Shown here one piece after another: positions 34,494-42,812 of a DNA stretch of 64,000 nt (its first letter is position 1; every line of letters starts with the position of its first letter). The notes beneath the pieces are model-generated. The model did no database searches. It was given only the letters and a program-made list of their open reading frames with translations, and had not been told where the DNA came from. Source of the DNA: Streptomyces sp. LUP47B. Its GTDB lineage: Bacteria > Actinomycetota > Actinomycetes > Streptomycetales > Streptomycetaceae. The DNA lies in NCBI RefSeq assembly GCF_001746295.1, contig NZ_MJAH01000007.1, forward strand, positions 272,792 to 336,791. Direction: 5' to 3'. Both the position numbers and the translations under genes were made by a program.

Positions 34494-34561
34494 TCCACAC
34501 GCCCGCCGGGACATCCGGTCCCCGCATGTCCCGGCGACCACGACAAGAAAGAGTGCTAACT

Positions 34562-35242
34562 GTGCCCACTGCTGCCATCGTCGGCGCCGGCCCCGGTATG
34601 GGCCTGGCCATCGCCCGCACCTTCGGAAGCCGCGGCTTCGACGTCGCCCTGATCGCCCGCACCAAGGAAAAGCTCCAGACGCTGGTCGGACAGCTCGGTG
34701 AGGAAGGCATCACGGCCGAGGCGTTCCCCGCCGACGTCCTGGACCGGCCCTCCCTGACCGCCGCCCTGGACGCCGTGAAGACCCGCTTCGGCGCCATCGA
34801 CGTACTGGAGTACTCACCCGCCCCGCACTCCCCGGTGCCCGGTCACACCCTGGCCGCCCCCTCCGAGGTCACGGTGGACAATCTGCAGCCGCAGATCGAA
34901 TACGTCTTCTACGGCGCCCTCACCGCGGCCCAGGCGGTGCTGCCCGCGATGCGGGAGGCGGGCGCCGGGACCCTGCTGTTCACCACTGGCGGCGGGTCGG
35001 TGGATCCCGTCCCCATGCTCGGCAACGTCAACGCCGCCGCTGCTGCCCTGCGCAACTGGGTCATCAACCTGGACAAGGAACTGGCCGGCAGCGGTGTGCA
35101 CGCCGCCCACGTGGCGATCAGCGTGTGGATCGGCGGGGGCGGACCCGAGGGCTTCCCGACGGCCACACCCGAGCAGATCGCCCCCCTGTACTGGGACCTG
35201 CACGAAAACCGCGACCGCTCCGAGGCCGTCTTCAACGCCTGA
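34562..35242 (+). CDS. SDR-family protein with atypical active site
   Basis: A 226-residue Rossmann protein with the dinucleotide motif GAGPGMGLA near residue 8 and the NADP-type ARTKEK after strand 2. The normal NNAG is replaced by LEYSPAP. No clear Ser/Tyr-x3-Lys triad is seen: TTGGGS occupies the Ser region and NAAAAAL the Tyr/Lys helix. It may bind cofactor without classical catalysis or be a divergent reductase. GTG at 34562 starts exactly at the Rossmann strand. It follows the DsbA-like gene. Confidence 0.8.
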   Translation: MPTAAIVGAGPGMGLAIARTFGSRGFDVALIARTKEKLQTLVGQLGEEGITAEAFPADVLDRPSLTAALDAVKTRFGAIDVLEYSPAPHSPVPGHTLAAPSEVTVDNLQPQIEYVFYGALTAAQAVLPAMREAGAGTLLFTTGGGSVDPVPMLGNVNAAAAALRNWVINLDKELAGSGVHAAHVAISVWIGGGGPEGFPTATPEQIAPLYWDLHENRDRSEAVFNA

Positions 35243-35306
35243 CTCACTGGTCCACCCCACTCCGGGGATGGGCGTCCGTTCCCTCCCTGACCGCTCCATC
35301 GGCATC

Positions 35307-35470
35307 ATGGAGTTCGCCGCCGCACTCGGCCGGATCCGTCCCGCCGGCGGCCGGCATCGCCCCGTGCTAACCCGTCGGCCGCGACCGGCCTGGCCGTGGT
35401 GATGGTGCCGACCACGATCACCCACGCCCGCCGCGAGGAACCCGGCGCGATCGTTGCACGGCGCGGGAAG
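35307..35470 (+). pseudogene. DoxX-like membrane protein remnant
   Basis: The 315-bp gap 35243-35557 contains two frame-shifted pieces that together read like the middle of a DoxX-family protein. MEFAAALGRIRP... is in one frame, then SAATGLAVVMVPTTITHARR in another from about 35370. No start, ribosome-binding site or intact frame remains. The resemblance is by eye, so confidence is limited. Confidence 0.4.
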
Positions 35471-35557
35471 TCACGCCGCGCAGTGGGCCGTTCGCGCGGC
35501 GGGCCGACGATCCAAGGGGCATCCGCACCCGATCCGGCGCGGATGCCACCACAGACC

Positions 35558-35974
35558 TCAGAACATGGTGTTGTCGTTGGCGCTCTTCTCCGGCACCTCC
35601 TGGACCACGTCCCAGTGCTCGACGATCTTCCCGTCGGAGAGGCGCCAGAAGTCCGCGACGGCCATGCCGCGGTCGCCGGGCTTGAGGTGCAGGTTGCCGT
35701 GGGTGACCACCAAGTCCCCTTCGGCGATCACGCGCTTGATCTCCAGACGCAGCTCGGGGAACTGCCCGCGCAGCCAGTGGACATAGCCGACGAACGCCTG
35801 CGCCCCGTCCTGCGCCCCAGAGTTGTGCTGGGTGTAGCTGTTGCCGAGGTGGGTTTCGGCGGCCCGTTCCGGCTGGTAGTCGTTGAACGCCTGCTCGTAG
35901 AAGGCGATCACGAGCGCCTTGTTGTCGTCAGCGGACAGGAGAATCTCCCGACTCGCGGTGGTGCGGAGAGGCAT
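35558..35974 (-). CDS. SnoaL-like ester cyclase-type protein
   Basis: A 138-residue NTF2-fold protein close to the SnoaL polyketide-cyclase pattern: NKALVIAFYEQAFNDYQPERA, then YTQHNSGAQDG, a mid-protein HGNLHLKPGDRG and the end KIVEHWDVVQEVPEKS. Such proteins are frequent in stress and detoxification groups and often lack a known reaction. The start codon overlaps the preceding stop (ATGA), making it the last gene of a four-gene unit running left from 37841. Confidence 0.85.
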   Translation of the reverse strand: MPLRTTASREILLSADDNKALVIAFYEQAFNDYQPERAAETHLGNSYTQHNSGAQDGAQAFVGYVHWLRGQFPELRLEIKRVIAEGDLVVTHGNLHLKPGDRGMAVADFWRLSDGKIVEHWDVVQEVPEKSANDNTMF

Positions 35975-36384
35975 CAGTCGGTCATGGCGTCGCGGACGAG
36001 AGCGGTGTCGACGAACTGCTCGAAGCGCACGATGAGTCCGCCGCGTACGACGAAGTGGTGGGCGACCCGCACGTTGATCCGCTTGCCGGTGGCCTTGTTG
36101 GTCGCGGTGTAGCGGGCCAGGACGACGACGTTCTCGCCGTCGACGACGTAGGTGTCGTCGTGGGCGGTCCAGCCGTCCCAGTCCTTGCCGAGCTGTTCCA
36201 TGACGTTGGCGGTGACGCCGTCGGGGGTGCGGTAGGTGCCGGCCAGCGGGAAGCCGGCCATCTCGGTCCACTCGACGTCGGGCGCGAGGGTGGCACGCAG
36301 GGCTTCGAGGTCCCCGGCGGCGGAGGCCAGGTATTGGCGCCGTACGACGTCGGCGGGTGCGGTGGAGGTGGTGAACTCGCTCAT
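35974..36384 (-). CDS. NTF2-like protein
   Basis: A 136-residue NTF2-fold protein, different from its neighbour: ADVVRRQYLASAAGDLEALR, then LAPDVEWTEMAGFPLAGTY and RVAHHFVVRGGLIVRFEQFVD. The pattern is of SnoaL_2-type proteins. It begins two bases after the MBL-protein stop and overlaps the next gene by ATGA. Function unknown; co-translation with MBL and SnoaL partners suggests a shared detoxification role. Confidence 0.84.
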   Translation of the reverse strand: MSEFTTSTAPADVVRRQYLASAAGDLEALRATLAPDVEWTEMAGFPLAGTYRTPDGVTANVMEQLGKDWDGWTAHDDTYVVDGENVVVLARYTATNKATGKRINVRVAHHFVVRGGLIVRFEQFVDTALVRDAMTD

Positions 36385-36386
36385 GA

Positions 36387-37193
36387 TCAGCCCCACTTCA
36401 TCTCGCCCTTGGCGACCTTCGCACCGATCTGGGCGGCGATCAGCATGCCGTTGTCCGGGTAGCGCGCGATGAGCGCCTCGGTGAGCGCGGCGCCGTCGGC
36501 CGCCTTGCCGAGCTCCTCCTCGAAGGCGAGCAGGTAGTCGCGGGTGGCGGTGATGGCCGTGGCGTCGGCGGCGGTGTCGGGCAGGCGGTGGCCGGGGACG
36601 ACCAGCTGCGGGTTCAGGGCGGCCATCTCGTCGAGCAGGTCGATCCAGGCGGCACGGGACTCGGGGGTGGCGGTGTCGGCGACCCAGACGTGCTCCTGCT
36701 GGAACAGCAGGACGCCGCCGAGCAGGGCGCGGGACTCCGCCTGCCACAGGTAGTGGCGGTCGGGCAGTTCGTCGGAGCCGCCCTTGAGCTCGAAGCGGTG
36801 GCCTTCGAGGGTGAGGTCGCCGGTCAGCGGGGTGAGGTCGACGAGGCGGGTGGGCAGGTTCGGGCCGAGGGCCGCCCACGCCTTGAGCTTGCCCTCGTAG
36901 GAGTGCTTGATGTGCTCGATGACGATCGGGGTGGCGACGAAGACCGCGTCGGGGAAGGCGTCGGCGATCACCTCGGCGCCGAAGTAGAAGTCGGGGTCGG
37001 CGTGGGAGACGAAGACGGTGGTGAGGTTCTTGCCGGAGTCGAGGATCTCGGCGGCCAGGCGGTGGCCGTCGGCGCGGGTGAACGCGGCGTCCACCAGCAG
37101 GGCGTCGGTCTCGCCGGTGACGAGGGTGGCGGTCTTGTTCTTGGATCCGGCGGGGAAGTCGAGGTCGAGGATCTTGAAGTCGAGGGCGCTCAT
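36387..37193 (-). CDS. MBL-fold hydrolase with variant metal motif
   Basis: A 268-residue metallo-beta-lactamase-fold protein. The usual HxHxDH is replaced by SHADPDFYFG (about 64-73), keeping the first His and the Asp pair but with Phe where the last His is expected. Later metal positions include GGVLLFQQEHVWVAD and VPGHRLPD. This variant occurs in a subgroup of MBL proteins of uncertain substrate. The gene leads a tight pair with the NTF2-like gene and follows the thioredoxin-fold gene by 36 bp. Confidence 0.85.
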   Translation of the reverse strand: MSALDFKILDLDFPAGSKNKTATLVTGETDALLVDAAFTRADGHRLAAEILDSGKNLTTVFVSHADPDFYFGAEVIADAFPDAVFVATPIVIEHIKHSYEGKLKAWAALGPNLPTRLVDLTPLTGDLTLEGHRFELKGGSDELPDRHYLWQAESRALLGGVLLFQQEHVWVADTATPESRAAWIDLLDEMAALNPQLVVPGHRLPDTAADATAITATRDYLLAFEEELGKAADGAALTEALIARYPDNGMLIAAQIGAKVAKGEMKWG

Positions 37194-37229
37194 GCTCGGG
37201 GCTCCTTGGAGGGGTGGAGGGTTGCGGGG

Positions 37230-37841
37230 TCAGTTGAGGTGTGCGAGACGCCGGTCCACCTCGTCGGCGGTGGCGTGTCCGAGTGCCAGGGGGACGATGT
37301 GCTCGCCGTCGATGGCGAGGAGGGTGGGGAAGCTGGAGACTCCGAGCCGGCCCGCGCGGCGGAAGTCGGTGTGGGCCGCGGTCTGCGCTTCTGGCGCTTC
37401 GAAGGCGGCGACGACGGCGTCCGCGTCGAGCCCGGCCGCCTGGGCGACCGTCCGGTACGTGGCCGCCTCCGACAGGCTCAGGCCGTCGACGTAGAAGGCG
37501 TGCTGCAAGGCCATGGCCAGCTCCGCCGCGCGGTCGGGGGCCACGTGACGCAGGGCTGCGACGCCGCGGGCGGCGGCCTCGGAGTCCATCACGAACGAAC
37601 CGTCGGCGATCAGCCGCTCGTAGGCCTCGCCGAACTCGGCGCCGGTCTGCTCGGCGATCTGGGCGTTGGCCCCCTGGACGTAGCCGAAGTCGCGGATCGG
37701 GACCCGGCGGCTTCCGGTGAAAAGACCGCCGGAGACGACCTCGACCGGCAGGTCGGGGTGGCGCGTGGTGATCTCGCGCAGAGTCGCGGTGAATCCGTGC
37801 GACCAGCCGCAATAGGCGTCGAAGACGTAGACGAGCTTCAT
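37230..37841 (-). CDS. DsbA-family thioredoxin-fold protein with CGWS site
   Basis: A 203-residue DsbA/HCCA-isomerase-like protein. The active-site position after the first strand (VYVFDAYCGWSHGF) carries Cys-Gly-Trp-Ser, so only the first cysteine remains. This suggests a glutathione- or mycothiol-linked transferase or isomerase rather than a disulfide exchanger. The cis-Pro segment VSSFPTLLAI is present. It is first of a leftward operon (DsbA-like, MBL, two NTF2-like) behind an inverted repeat probably bound by the MarR protein at 37994. Confidence 0.86.
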   Translation of the reverse strand: MKLVYVFDAYCGWSHGFTATLREITTRHPDLPVEVVSGGLFTGSRRVPIRDFGYVQGANAQIAEQTGAEFGEAYERLIADGSFVMDSEAAARGVAALRHVAPDRAAELAMALQHAFYVDGLSLSEAATYRTVAQAAGLDADAVVAAFEAPEAQTAAHTDFRRAGRLGVSSFPTLLAIDGEHIVPLALGHATADEVDRRLAHLN

Positions 37842-37886
37842 CGAAGACCTCGGCAGAGAGGGACACCCGCCGGTTGCGAGCGATTC

Positions 37887-37917
37887 ATCTGACCAAACAG
37901 TAACTGATGCGTCAGAT
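37887..37917. promoter_or_regulatory. Inverted repeat in MarR / DsbA-like promoter
   Basis: ATCTGAC (37887-37893) and GTCAGAT (37911-37917) form 7-bp arms, with an inner CTGA-TGCG-TCAG at 37904-37915. It lies about 50 bp before the DsbA-like start, and the MarR gene ends upstream of it. An ACCA-N4-GTAACTG core at 37892 resembles the 19-bp elements at 23740 and 33067. Confidence 0.55.
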
Positions 37918-37993
37918 ATTTCTCGGCCTGTGTGAACTGGGACACACAAGCGCCGCCCATGCCATTAGACCTGCGCTGTCGCCGGTCCGCAGG

Positions 37994-38488
37994 TCAGGGA
38001 AGCCGAGGCAGCACATCCCTGGCCGTGTGGCTGAGGATCCGGAGGTCCTCCGCGAACCGCTCGCGGTCCGCCGCCGGGAGGGGCTCCACGAAGTACCGCT
38101 TGATGTTCTCCAGGTGCACCCTGGCAGCGCGTACGACCGTCTCCTCGCCCAGCGGGGTCAGCCGCACCAGCTTCCCGCGCCGGTCGTCGGGGGACTCCGC
38201 GCGCGTCACGAATCCGGCCGTCTCCATGCGGTCCACCAGGCGGGTGGCGCCGCCGGTGGTCAGGACCTGCTCCTGCGCGATGGCCCGCATGGAAAGCCCC
38301 GGCTCACCGGCCCGCCCGAGGATCAGCAGCGCCTCGAAGACCAGATGGCTGACGCCGCACTCCACCTCGAGCGCCCGGCCGAGGATGTACTCCAGCCGGT
38401 TCGCCGCCCCCTGCAGTCGCCCGAACGCCAGGATGAGCTCATGGTCGGCCGCCTCCTTCGCCGTCCCGATCTCCGCTTCCTCATCCAC
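37994..38488 (-). CDS. MarR-family regulator
   Basis: A 164-residue MarR protein: dimer helix with ANRLEYILGRALEVECGVS, winged helix SMRAIAQEQVLTTGGATRLV and wing ESPDDRRGKLVRLTPLG. A cysteine near residue 44 could serve as a redox sensor, as in OhrR-like proteins, though this is only positional. GTG start at 38488; an ATG four bases in is out of frame. It probably represses the redox operon downstream through the 37887-37917 repeat. Confidence 0.9.
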   Translation of the reverse strand: MDEEAEIGTAKEAADHELILAFGRLQGAANRLEYILGRALEVECGVSHLVFEALLILGRAGEPGLSMRAIAQEQVLTTGGATRLVDRMETAGFVTRAESPDDRRGKLVRLTPLGEETVVRAARVHLENIKRYFVEPLPAADRERFAEDLRILSHTARDVLPRLP

Positions 38489-38620
38489 GGCCGCGCTGCC
38501 CCTCTCGTCGTCTCAGTACCACCGTACCGATCACGTACGGAGGGGACGGTGCCCCCAGGTCTCCTGCCACACGGTTCGCGTCGCGATCCCGAGCCGGCAG
38601 GAGACCCCTCGTCGAACCGT

Positions 38621-38721
38621 TCAGTTGATACGGACGATCTTCCAGAACTGGTCGTCGATGTTCAGGCCGTTCCACTGCACGACTGCCGCGCCGTTGCTGA
38701 TGGAGGACTGGGCGACGGCGG
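38621..38721 (-). pseudogene. Ricin-type lectin C-terminal remnant
   Basis: On the minus strand a short tail reads SISNGAAVVQWNGLNIDDQF and ends KIVRIN-stop, typical of the last beta-trefoil (CBM13/ricin) repeat of a secreted glycosidase or lectin. Upstream of it the sequence switches to unrelated DNA coding on the other strand, so only the last 33 codons survive. It marks a recombination joint near 38722. Confidence 0.6.
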
Positions 38722-38722
38722 C

Positions 38723-39386
38723 GTTGACTTCGTACGCCCCGACGACCCCGAACTCGACTGCTACAGGCTCCTCCTGGCACCCTCGCTCTACCTGGTCGCG
38801 GAGGCAGCCGCGGCGAACCTCGCCCGGTTCACCGAGGGCGGGGGCACGCTGGCCGTCGGCTTCCACAGCGGCATGGTCGACGAGAACGCCCATGTGTACC
38901 TGGGCGGTTACCCGGGCGCGTTCCGCGACGTCCTCGGTGTGGTCACCGACGCGAGAGGACCGGCCTGACGGGCGACGTGGCACCGGGCGCCACGGCCGAC
39001 CTGTGGTCCGAACGCATACGGCTGACCGGCGCTCAGGCCGTCGCCTCCCACGCCGACGGCCCACTGGCCGGCCACCCCGTCGGCACCCGCCACCGGCACG
39101 GGAACGGCACCGCCTGGTATCCGGGCACCCACCCCGACCAGGACACGCTCGCCGCCCTGATCGACCGCATCCGCCAGGAGGCCGGCGTCAAGAGCAGGAC
39201 GCACCAGCCGGGATCGAGGTCGTCCGGCGCCGCGGCGCAAAGGCCGACAACCTGTTCCTCATCGACCACACCGGCAAGGGCGCCGAAGCACCTGCCGAAG
39301 GGGGCGAACTCCTCACCGGCACCCCGGTCACCGGAACCGTCACCGTCCCACCGGGAGGCGTCGCCGTGGTCCGCGAGCCCCGCTGA
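38723..39386 (+). pseudogene. GH42 beta-galactosidase C-terminal remnant
   Basis: Three successive frames give consecutive pieces of the C-terminal part of a family 42 beta-galactosidase. First comes VDFVRPDDPELDCYRLLLAP with VDENAHVYLGGYPGAFRD (to 38968), then ATADLWSERIRLTGAQAV with TAWYPGTHPDQDTLAAL, and last GIEVVRRRGAKADNLFLIDH with VPPGGVAVVREPR-stop at 39386. The catalytic barrel is missing and there are two frameshifts, so it is dead. The joint with the lectin tail is abrupt. Confidence 0.75.
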
Positions 39387-39409
39387 TCCAGCTACCGCGC
39401 GTCGGCGGG

Positions 39410-40405
39410 TCAGCCGAGGCCATCTGCCCCCACGGTCACGGCGGACTCGTCGAGCAGGGCGTCGGAGACGGGCACTGGCTTCCCGTCGAGGTCGAGGACC
39501 GGGGTGGCCTCCTTGTACCAGGACTCGATCACGGCGTTGCCCCAGAAGTCGCGGCGGCGGTCGTCGTTGACGTTCCAGCGGTACGTCTCGTGGTCGGGGT
39601 CTCCGGTGTAGTAGTCGGAGGTGTAGATCTCCACCCGGTGGCCGTCGGGATCGCGCAGGTAAAGGTAGAAGGCGTTGGAGACGCCGTGCCGTCCCGGGCC
39701 GCGTTCGATGTGGTGTTCCTTGCGGATCGAGCCGAAGAGGTCCGCTGCGCGCAGGACTTGGTGGGATTCGTGGGTGGCGACGCCGAGGTGGTGCAGGCGG
39801 GGTCCGGCGCCGCCGGTGAAGGCAACGTCGTGGACGGTCTGCTTGCGGTACATCCAGGCCGCGTACAGCTCGTGCTCGTCACCCTCGATGGTCTCCGAAC
39901 AGCCGAAGCCGAGGGACTGATAGTGGGCGTAGGCGGCCGGGACGTCGGGGGTGCAGATGTTGAAGTGGTCCAGGCGGGCCACCTCGGCGCCGTGGCGCAG
40001 GTCGTAGCGCTGAATGAGGCGTTCGGCACGCTCGATGTCGTGGAAGAACTCGACGGGGAAGCCGAGCGGGTCGATGACGCGGACGGCGTCGCCGACACCG
40101 GGCGTGCCTTCGCCTTTTCGGAGGCGCCGTACCGGTCGGCCGAGTCGGCGGAAGAACTTCTCCGCCTTGTCGACGTCCTCGGGAGTGCGGACCCGGTAGG
40201 CGAGGTGGTCGAGGGCGGCGAGCTCGCCCCTGCGCAGGACGAGGGAGTGGTGTGTCAACTCGTCGGTGCCGCGCAGGCAGAGGGTGTCGGCGTCCTCGTA
40301 CTGGACGTGGAAGCCGAGCATGTCGACCCAGAACCAGCGGGCCGCCGCGAGGTCGGTGACGGCGAGCTGGGCGTAGGCGGAGCGGATCACATCCGGCGCG
40401 GTCAC
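39410..40405 (-). CDS. hpaD: Homoprotocatechuate 2,3-dioxygenase
   Basis: A 331-residue extradiol dioxygenase opening 3,4-dihydroxyphenylacetate to 5-carboxymethyl-2-hydroxymuconate semialdehyde. The metal ligands are His147 (RLDHFN), His206 (RLHHLG) and Glu259 (GHRVEIY). Second-sphere residues known from Brevibacterium HPCD are also in place at matching spacing: Trp184, His192, Arg235 and His240. DYYTGDP follows. The C-terminal lid is somewhat shorter than in HPCD. GTG start overlaps the stop of the dehydrogenase gene (GTGA). It is the last gene of a leftward operon of hpa-type enzymes. Confidence 0.95.
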   Translation of the reverse strand: MTAPDVIRSAYAQLAVTDLAAARWFWVDMLGFHVQYEDADTLCLRGTDELTHHSLVLRRGELAALDHLAYRVRTPEDVDKAEKFFRRLGRPVRRLRKGEGTPGVGDAVRVIDPLGFPVEFFHDIERAERLIQRYDLRHGAEVARLDHFNICTPDVPAAYAHYQSLGFGCSETIEGDEHELYAAWMYRKQTVHDVAFTGGAGPRLHHLGVATHESHQVLRAADLFGSIRKEHHIERGPGRHGVSNAFYLYLRDPDGHRVEIYTSDYYTGDPDHETYRWNVNDDRRRDFWGNAVIESWYKEATPVLDLDGKPVPVSDALLDESAVTVGADGLG

Positions 40406-41883
40406 GAGGCGGCTCCGAAGCGAGGGGTGTGAACGTCACCCAGGGCGACGTGGACGATCTTGGATTCGGTGTAGAAGTCGATGGAGTGGGCGCCGCCCTC
40501 GCGGCCCACGCCGGACGCCTTGACTCCGCCGAAGGGAGTACGCAGGTCACGGACGTTGTGCGAGTTGAGCCAGACCATGCCGGACTCGACGGCGTGCGCG
40601 ATGCGGTGGCCGCGCTTGAGGTTCGACGTCCAGATATAGGCGGCCAGGCCGAACTGGGTGGCGTTGGCCAGTTCGATCGCCTCGGACTCGTCGTCGAACG
40701 GGGCGACGGCCACGACGGGGCCGAAGATCTCCTCCTGGAAGATCCGGGCGTCGCGCTCGACGTCCGCGAAGACCGTCGGCTGGAGGTAGTTGCCGTCGGC
40801 GAGGTGGTCGGGCCGGGTGCCGCCGGCGACCAGGCGGGCCTCCTTCTTGCCGATCTCGACGTAGTTCAGAACGCGTTCGTAGTGCTCCGGGTGGACCAGC
40901 GCCCCCACCTCCGTGGCCGGGTCGGAGGGCGGCCCGACGCGGACGTTCGCGGCCCGCTCCGCCAGGCGACGGGTGAACTCCTCGTACACCGGGCGCTCCA
41001 CCAGGACACGTGAACCGGCCGTGCAACGCTCGCCGTTGAGGGAGAACACGCCGAAGACGACCGAGTCGAGGGCGGCTTCGAGGTCGGCGTCCGCGAAGAT
41101 GACGGCCGGGGACTTGCCGCCCAGCTCCATCGAGGTGGTCTTCAGGTGCTGAGCGCCGGCGCGGATGATGTGGCGGCCCGTGTCGGTGGAGCCGGTGAAG
41201 GAGATCAGCGGTACGTCCGGGTGGTCGACCAGTGCCTGGCCCGCCTCCTCGCCGATGCCGTGCACGATGTTCACCACGCCCGCCGGAACCCCGGCCTCGG
41301 AGAAGATCTCCGGCCACAGCGAGGCCGACAGCGGGGTCCACTCGGCGGGCTTGAGCACCAGCGTGCACCCGGAGGCCAGGGCCGGGGCCAGCTTCCAGCT
41401 CTCCAGCATGAAGGGGGTGTTCCACGGCGTGATCAGTCCGGCCACGCCGACCGGCCTGCGCACTACGTAACTGAACTGCTCGTCCCCCTGGCGGAAGGCC
41501 TCCTCGCCGAGGGCGACGATCACGTCGGCGAAGTAGCGGAAGTTCTCCGCGGCACGCCGAGCCTGGCCGCGGGCCTGGGTGATGGGCAGCCCCGTGTCGT
41601 ACGACTCGAAGGACGCCAGCCGCTCGTGGCGGGCCTCGACGGCGTCCGCGATCCTGACCAGAACGTTGGCACGCTCCCGATTGCCGAGGGACGACCAGGC
41701 GGGGAAGGCTGACCTGGCGGCCGCCACCGCCCGTTCGACGTCGGCCGGGCCGCCGGCCGCGGCCTTCGCGTAGGGCGTGTTGGTCACCGGATCGGACACG
41801 GGGAACGTCCGTCCGTCGGCGCTGTAGACCGACTCGCCGCCGATCCAGTGCTGGATGACGGGAGGCAGGTTCTCGGTGCTCAT
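40402..41883 (-). CDS. hpaE: 5-carboxymethyl-2-hydroxymuconate semialdehyde dehydrogenase
   Basis: A 493-residue aldehyde dehydrogenase, next enzyme after HpaD. The substrate-channel ITPWNTPFMLESWKLAPAL, catalytic Glu in MELGGKSP and catalytic Cys in NGERCTAGSR are all present. The C-terminal NSHNVRDLRTPFGGVKASG matches the 2-hydroxymuconic semialdehyde dehydrogenase branch. The start is two bases after the aldolase-family gene and the end overlaps hpaD, so the genes form one translational unit. The neighbour fixes the substrate more firmly than the sequence alone would. Confidence 0.93.
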   Translation of the reverse strand: MSTENLPPVIQHWIGGESVYSADGRTFPVSDPVTNTPYAKAAAGGPADVERAVAAARSAFPAWSSLGNRERANVLVRIADAVEARHERLASFESYDTGLPITQARGQARRAAENFRYFADVIVALGEEAFRQGDEQFSYVVRRPVGVAGLITPWNTPFMLESWKLAPALASGCTLVLKPAEWTPLSASLWPEIFSEAGVPAGVVNIVHGIGEEAGQALVDHPDVPLISFTGSTDTGRHIIRAGAQHLKTTSMELGGKSPAVIFADADLEAALDSVVFGVFSLNGERCTAGSRVLVERPVYEEFTRRLAERAANVRVGPPSDPATEVGALVHPEHYERVLNYVEIGKKEARLVAGGTRPDHLADGNYLQPTVFADVERDARIFQEEIFGPVVAVAPFDDESEAIELANATQFGLAAYIWTSNLKRGHRIAHAVESGMVWLNSHNVRDLRTPFGGVKASGVGREGGAHSIDFYTESKIVHVALGDVHTPRFGAAS

Positions 41884-41885
41884 GG

Positions 41886-42812
41886 TCAGGCTCCGATCTG
41901 TGCGGTGAGGTCGCCGCCCTCGGCCAGCAGCGCGCGGATCTTCGTCAAGCCCGCGTCCGTTGGCCCGGTCAGCGGCGGGCGGACGTGGGCGGAGGCGATG
42001 CGGCCCTGCTGGGCGAGGACCCACTTGGCGGGCGCCGGATTGGTCTCGACGAACAGCAGGTCGACCAGCGGGTGCAGGCGGTAGTGCAGGTCACGGGCCG
42101 CGTCGAAGTCGCCGGCCTCCCACAGTTCGTACATCCGAGCCACCGCGGTGGGGGCCAGGTTGGCCACGGCCGACACGAAGCCCGCCCCGCCGAGTGCCAT
42201 CAGCGGCAGGCAGAGCAGCTCGATGCCCGACCACACCAGCAGCGAGCGGCCGCAGGCATGCAGTACGCGGGAGAAGTGCTCGAAGTCCTTCGTGGTCTCC
42301 TTCACGCCGACGAAGTTGTCGAAGTCGGTGAACAGCCGCTTGACCGTGTCCGGGGCGATGTCGACGGCAGTGCGGGAGGGCACGTTGTAGGCGACGATCG
42401 GCAGGTCCGGGAACTCCCGGGCCACCCTCGCGTACCACTGGTAGAGGGCCTCCTGGGTGGGCCGCGCGTAGTACGGCGTGATGACCAGGGCCGCGTCGGC
42501 GCCCAACTCCTGAGCCGCTGCGGTGAGTTCCAGGGCCTCGTCGAGCTTGTGGGAGCCGGTGCCGGGCAGGAAGGGCACCCGGTCGCCGATCTCCTCGACC
42601 GCCGTGCGCATCGCGGCGATCCGCTCGGTGACGCTCTGCGCGCTCGGCTCGCCCGTCGATCCGCCGAGCGAGATGCCGTGCGAGCCGGACTCCAGCTGGA
42701 AGCGGATCAGGTCACGCAGGCTGTCGTGGTCGAGGGCACCGTCCGCGGTGAACGGTGTGACGACGGGGGCTATGGACCCGCGGATGGCCGACGGGTCGCT
42801 GCGGAACTTCAC
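41886..42812 (-). CDS. DapA-family aldolase in hpa operon
   Basis: A 308-residue class I (Schiff-base) aldolase of the dihydrodipicolinate synthase family. GGSTGEPSAQS is the pyruvate-binding loop, Tyr142 lies in AYNVPSRT and the imine-forming Lys171 in VGVKETTKD. In this operon it is a strong candidate for the last step, cleavage of 2-oxo-4-hydroxyheptanedioate to pyruvate and succinic semialdehyde, normally done by the unrelated HpaI. GTG at 42812 overlaps the previous stop (GTGA) and follows AAGGGAG. An in-frame GTG at 42830 is less likely. Confidence 0.85.
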   Translation of the reverse strand: MKFRSDPSAIRGSIAPVVTPFTADGALDHDSLRDLIRFQLESGSHGISLGGSTGEPSAQSVTERIAAMRTAVEEIGDRVPFLPGTGSHKLDEALELTAAAQELGADAALVITPYYARPTQEALYQWYARVAREFPDLPIVAYNVPSRTAVDIAPDTVKRLFTDFDNFVGVKETTKDFEHFSRVLHACGRSLLVWSGIELLCLPLMALGGAGFVSAVANLAPTAVARMYELWEAGDFDAARDLHYRLHPLVDLLFVETNPAPAKWVLAQQGRIASAHVRPPLTGPTDAGLTKIRALLAEGGDLTAQIGA

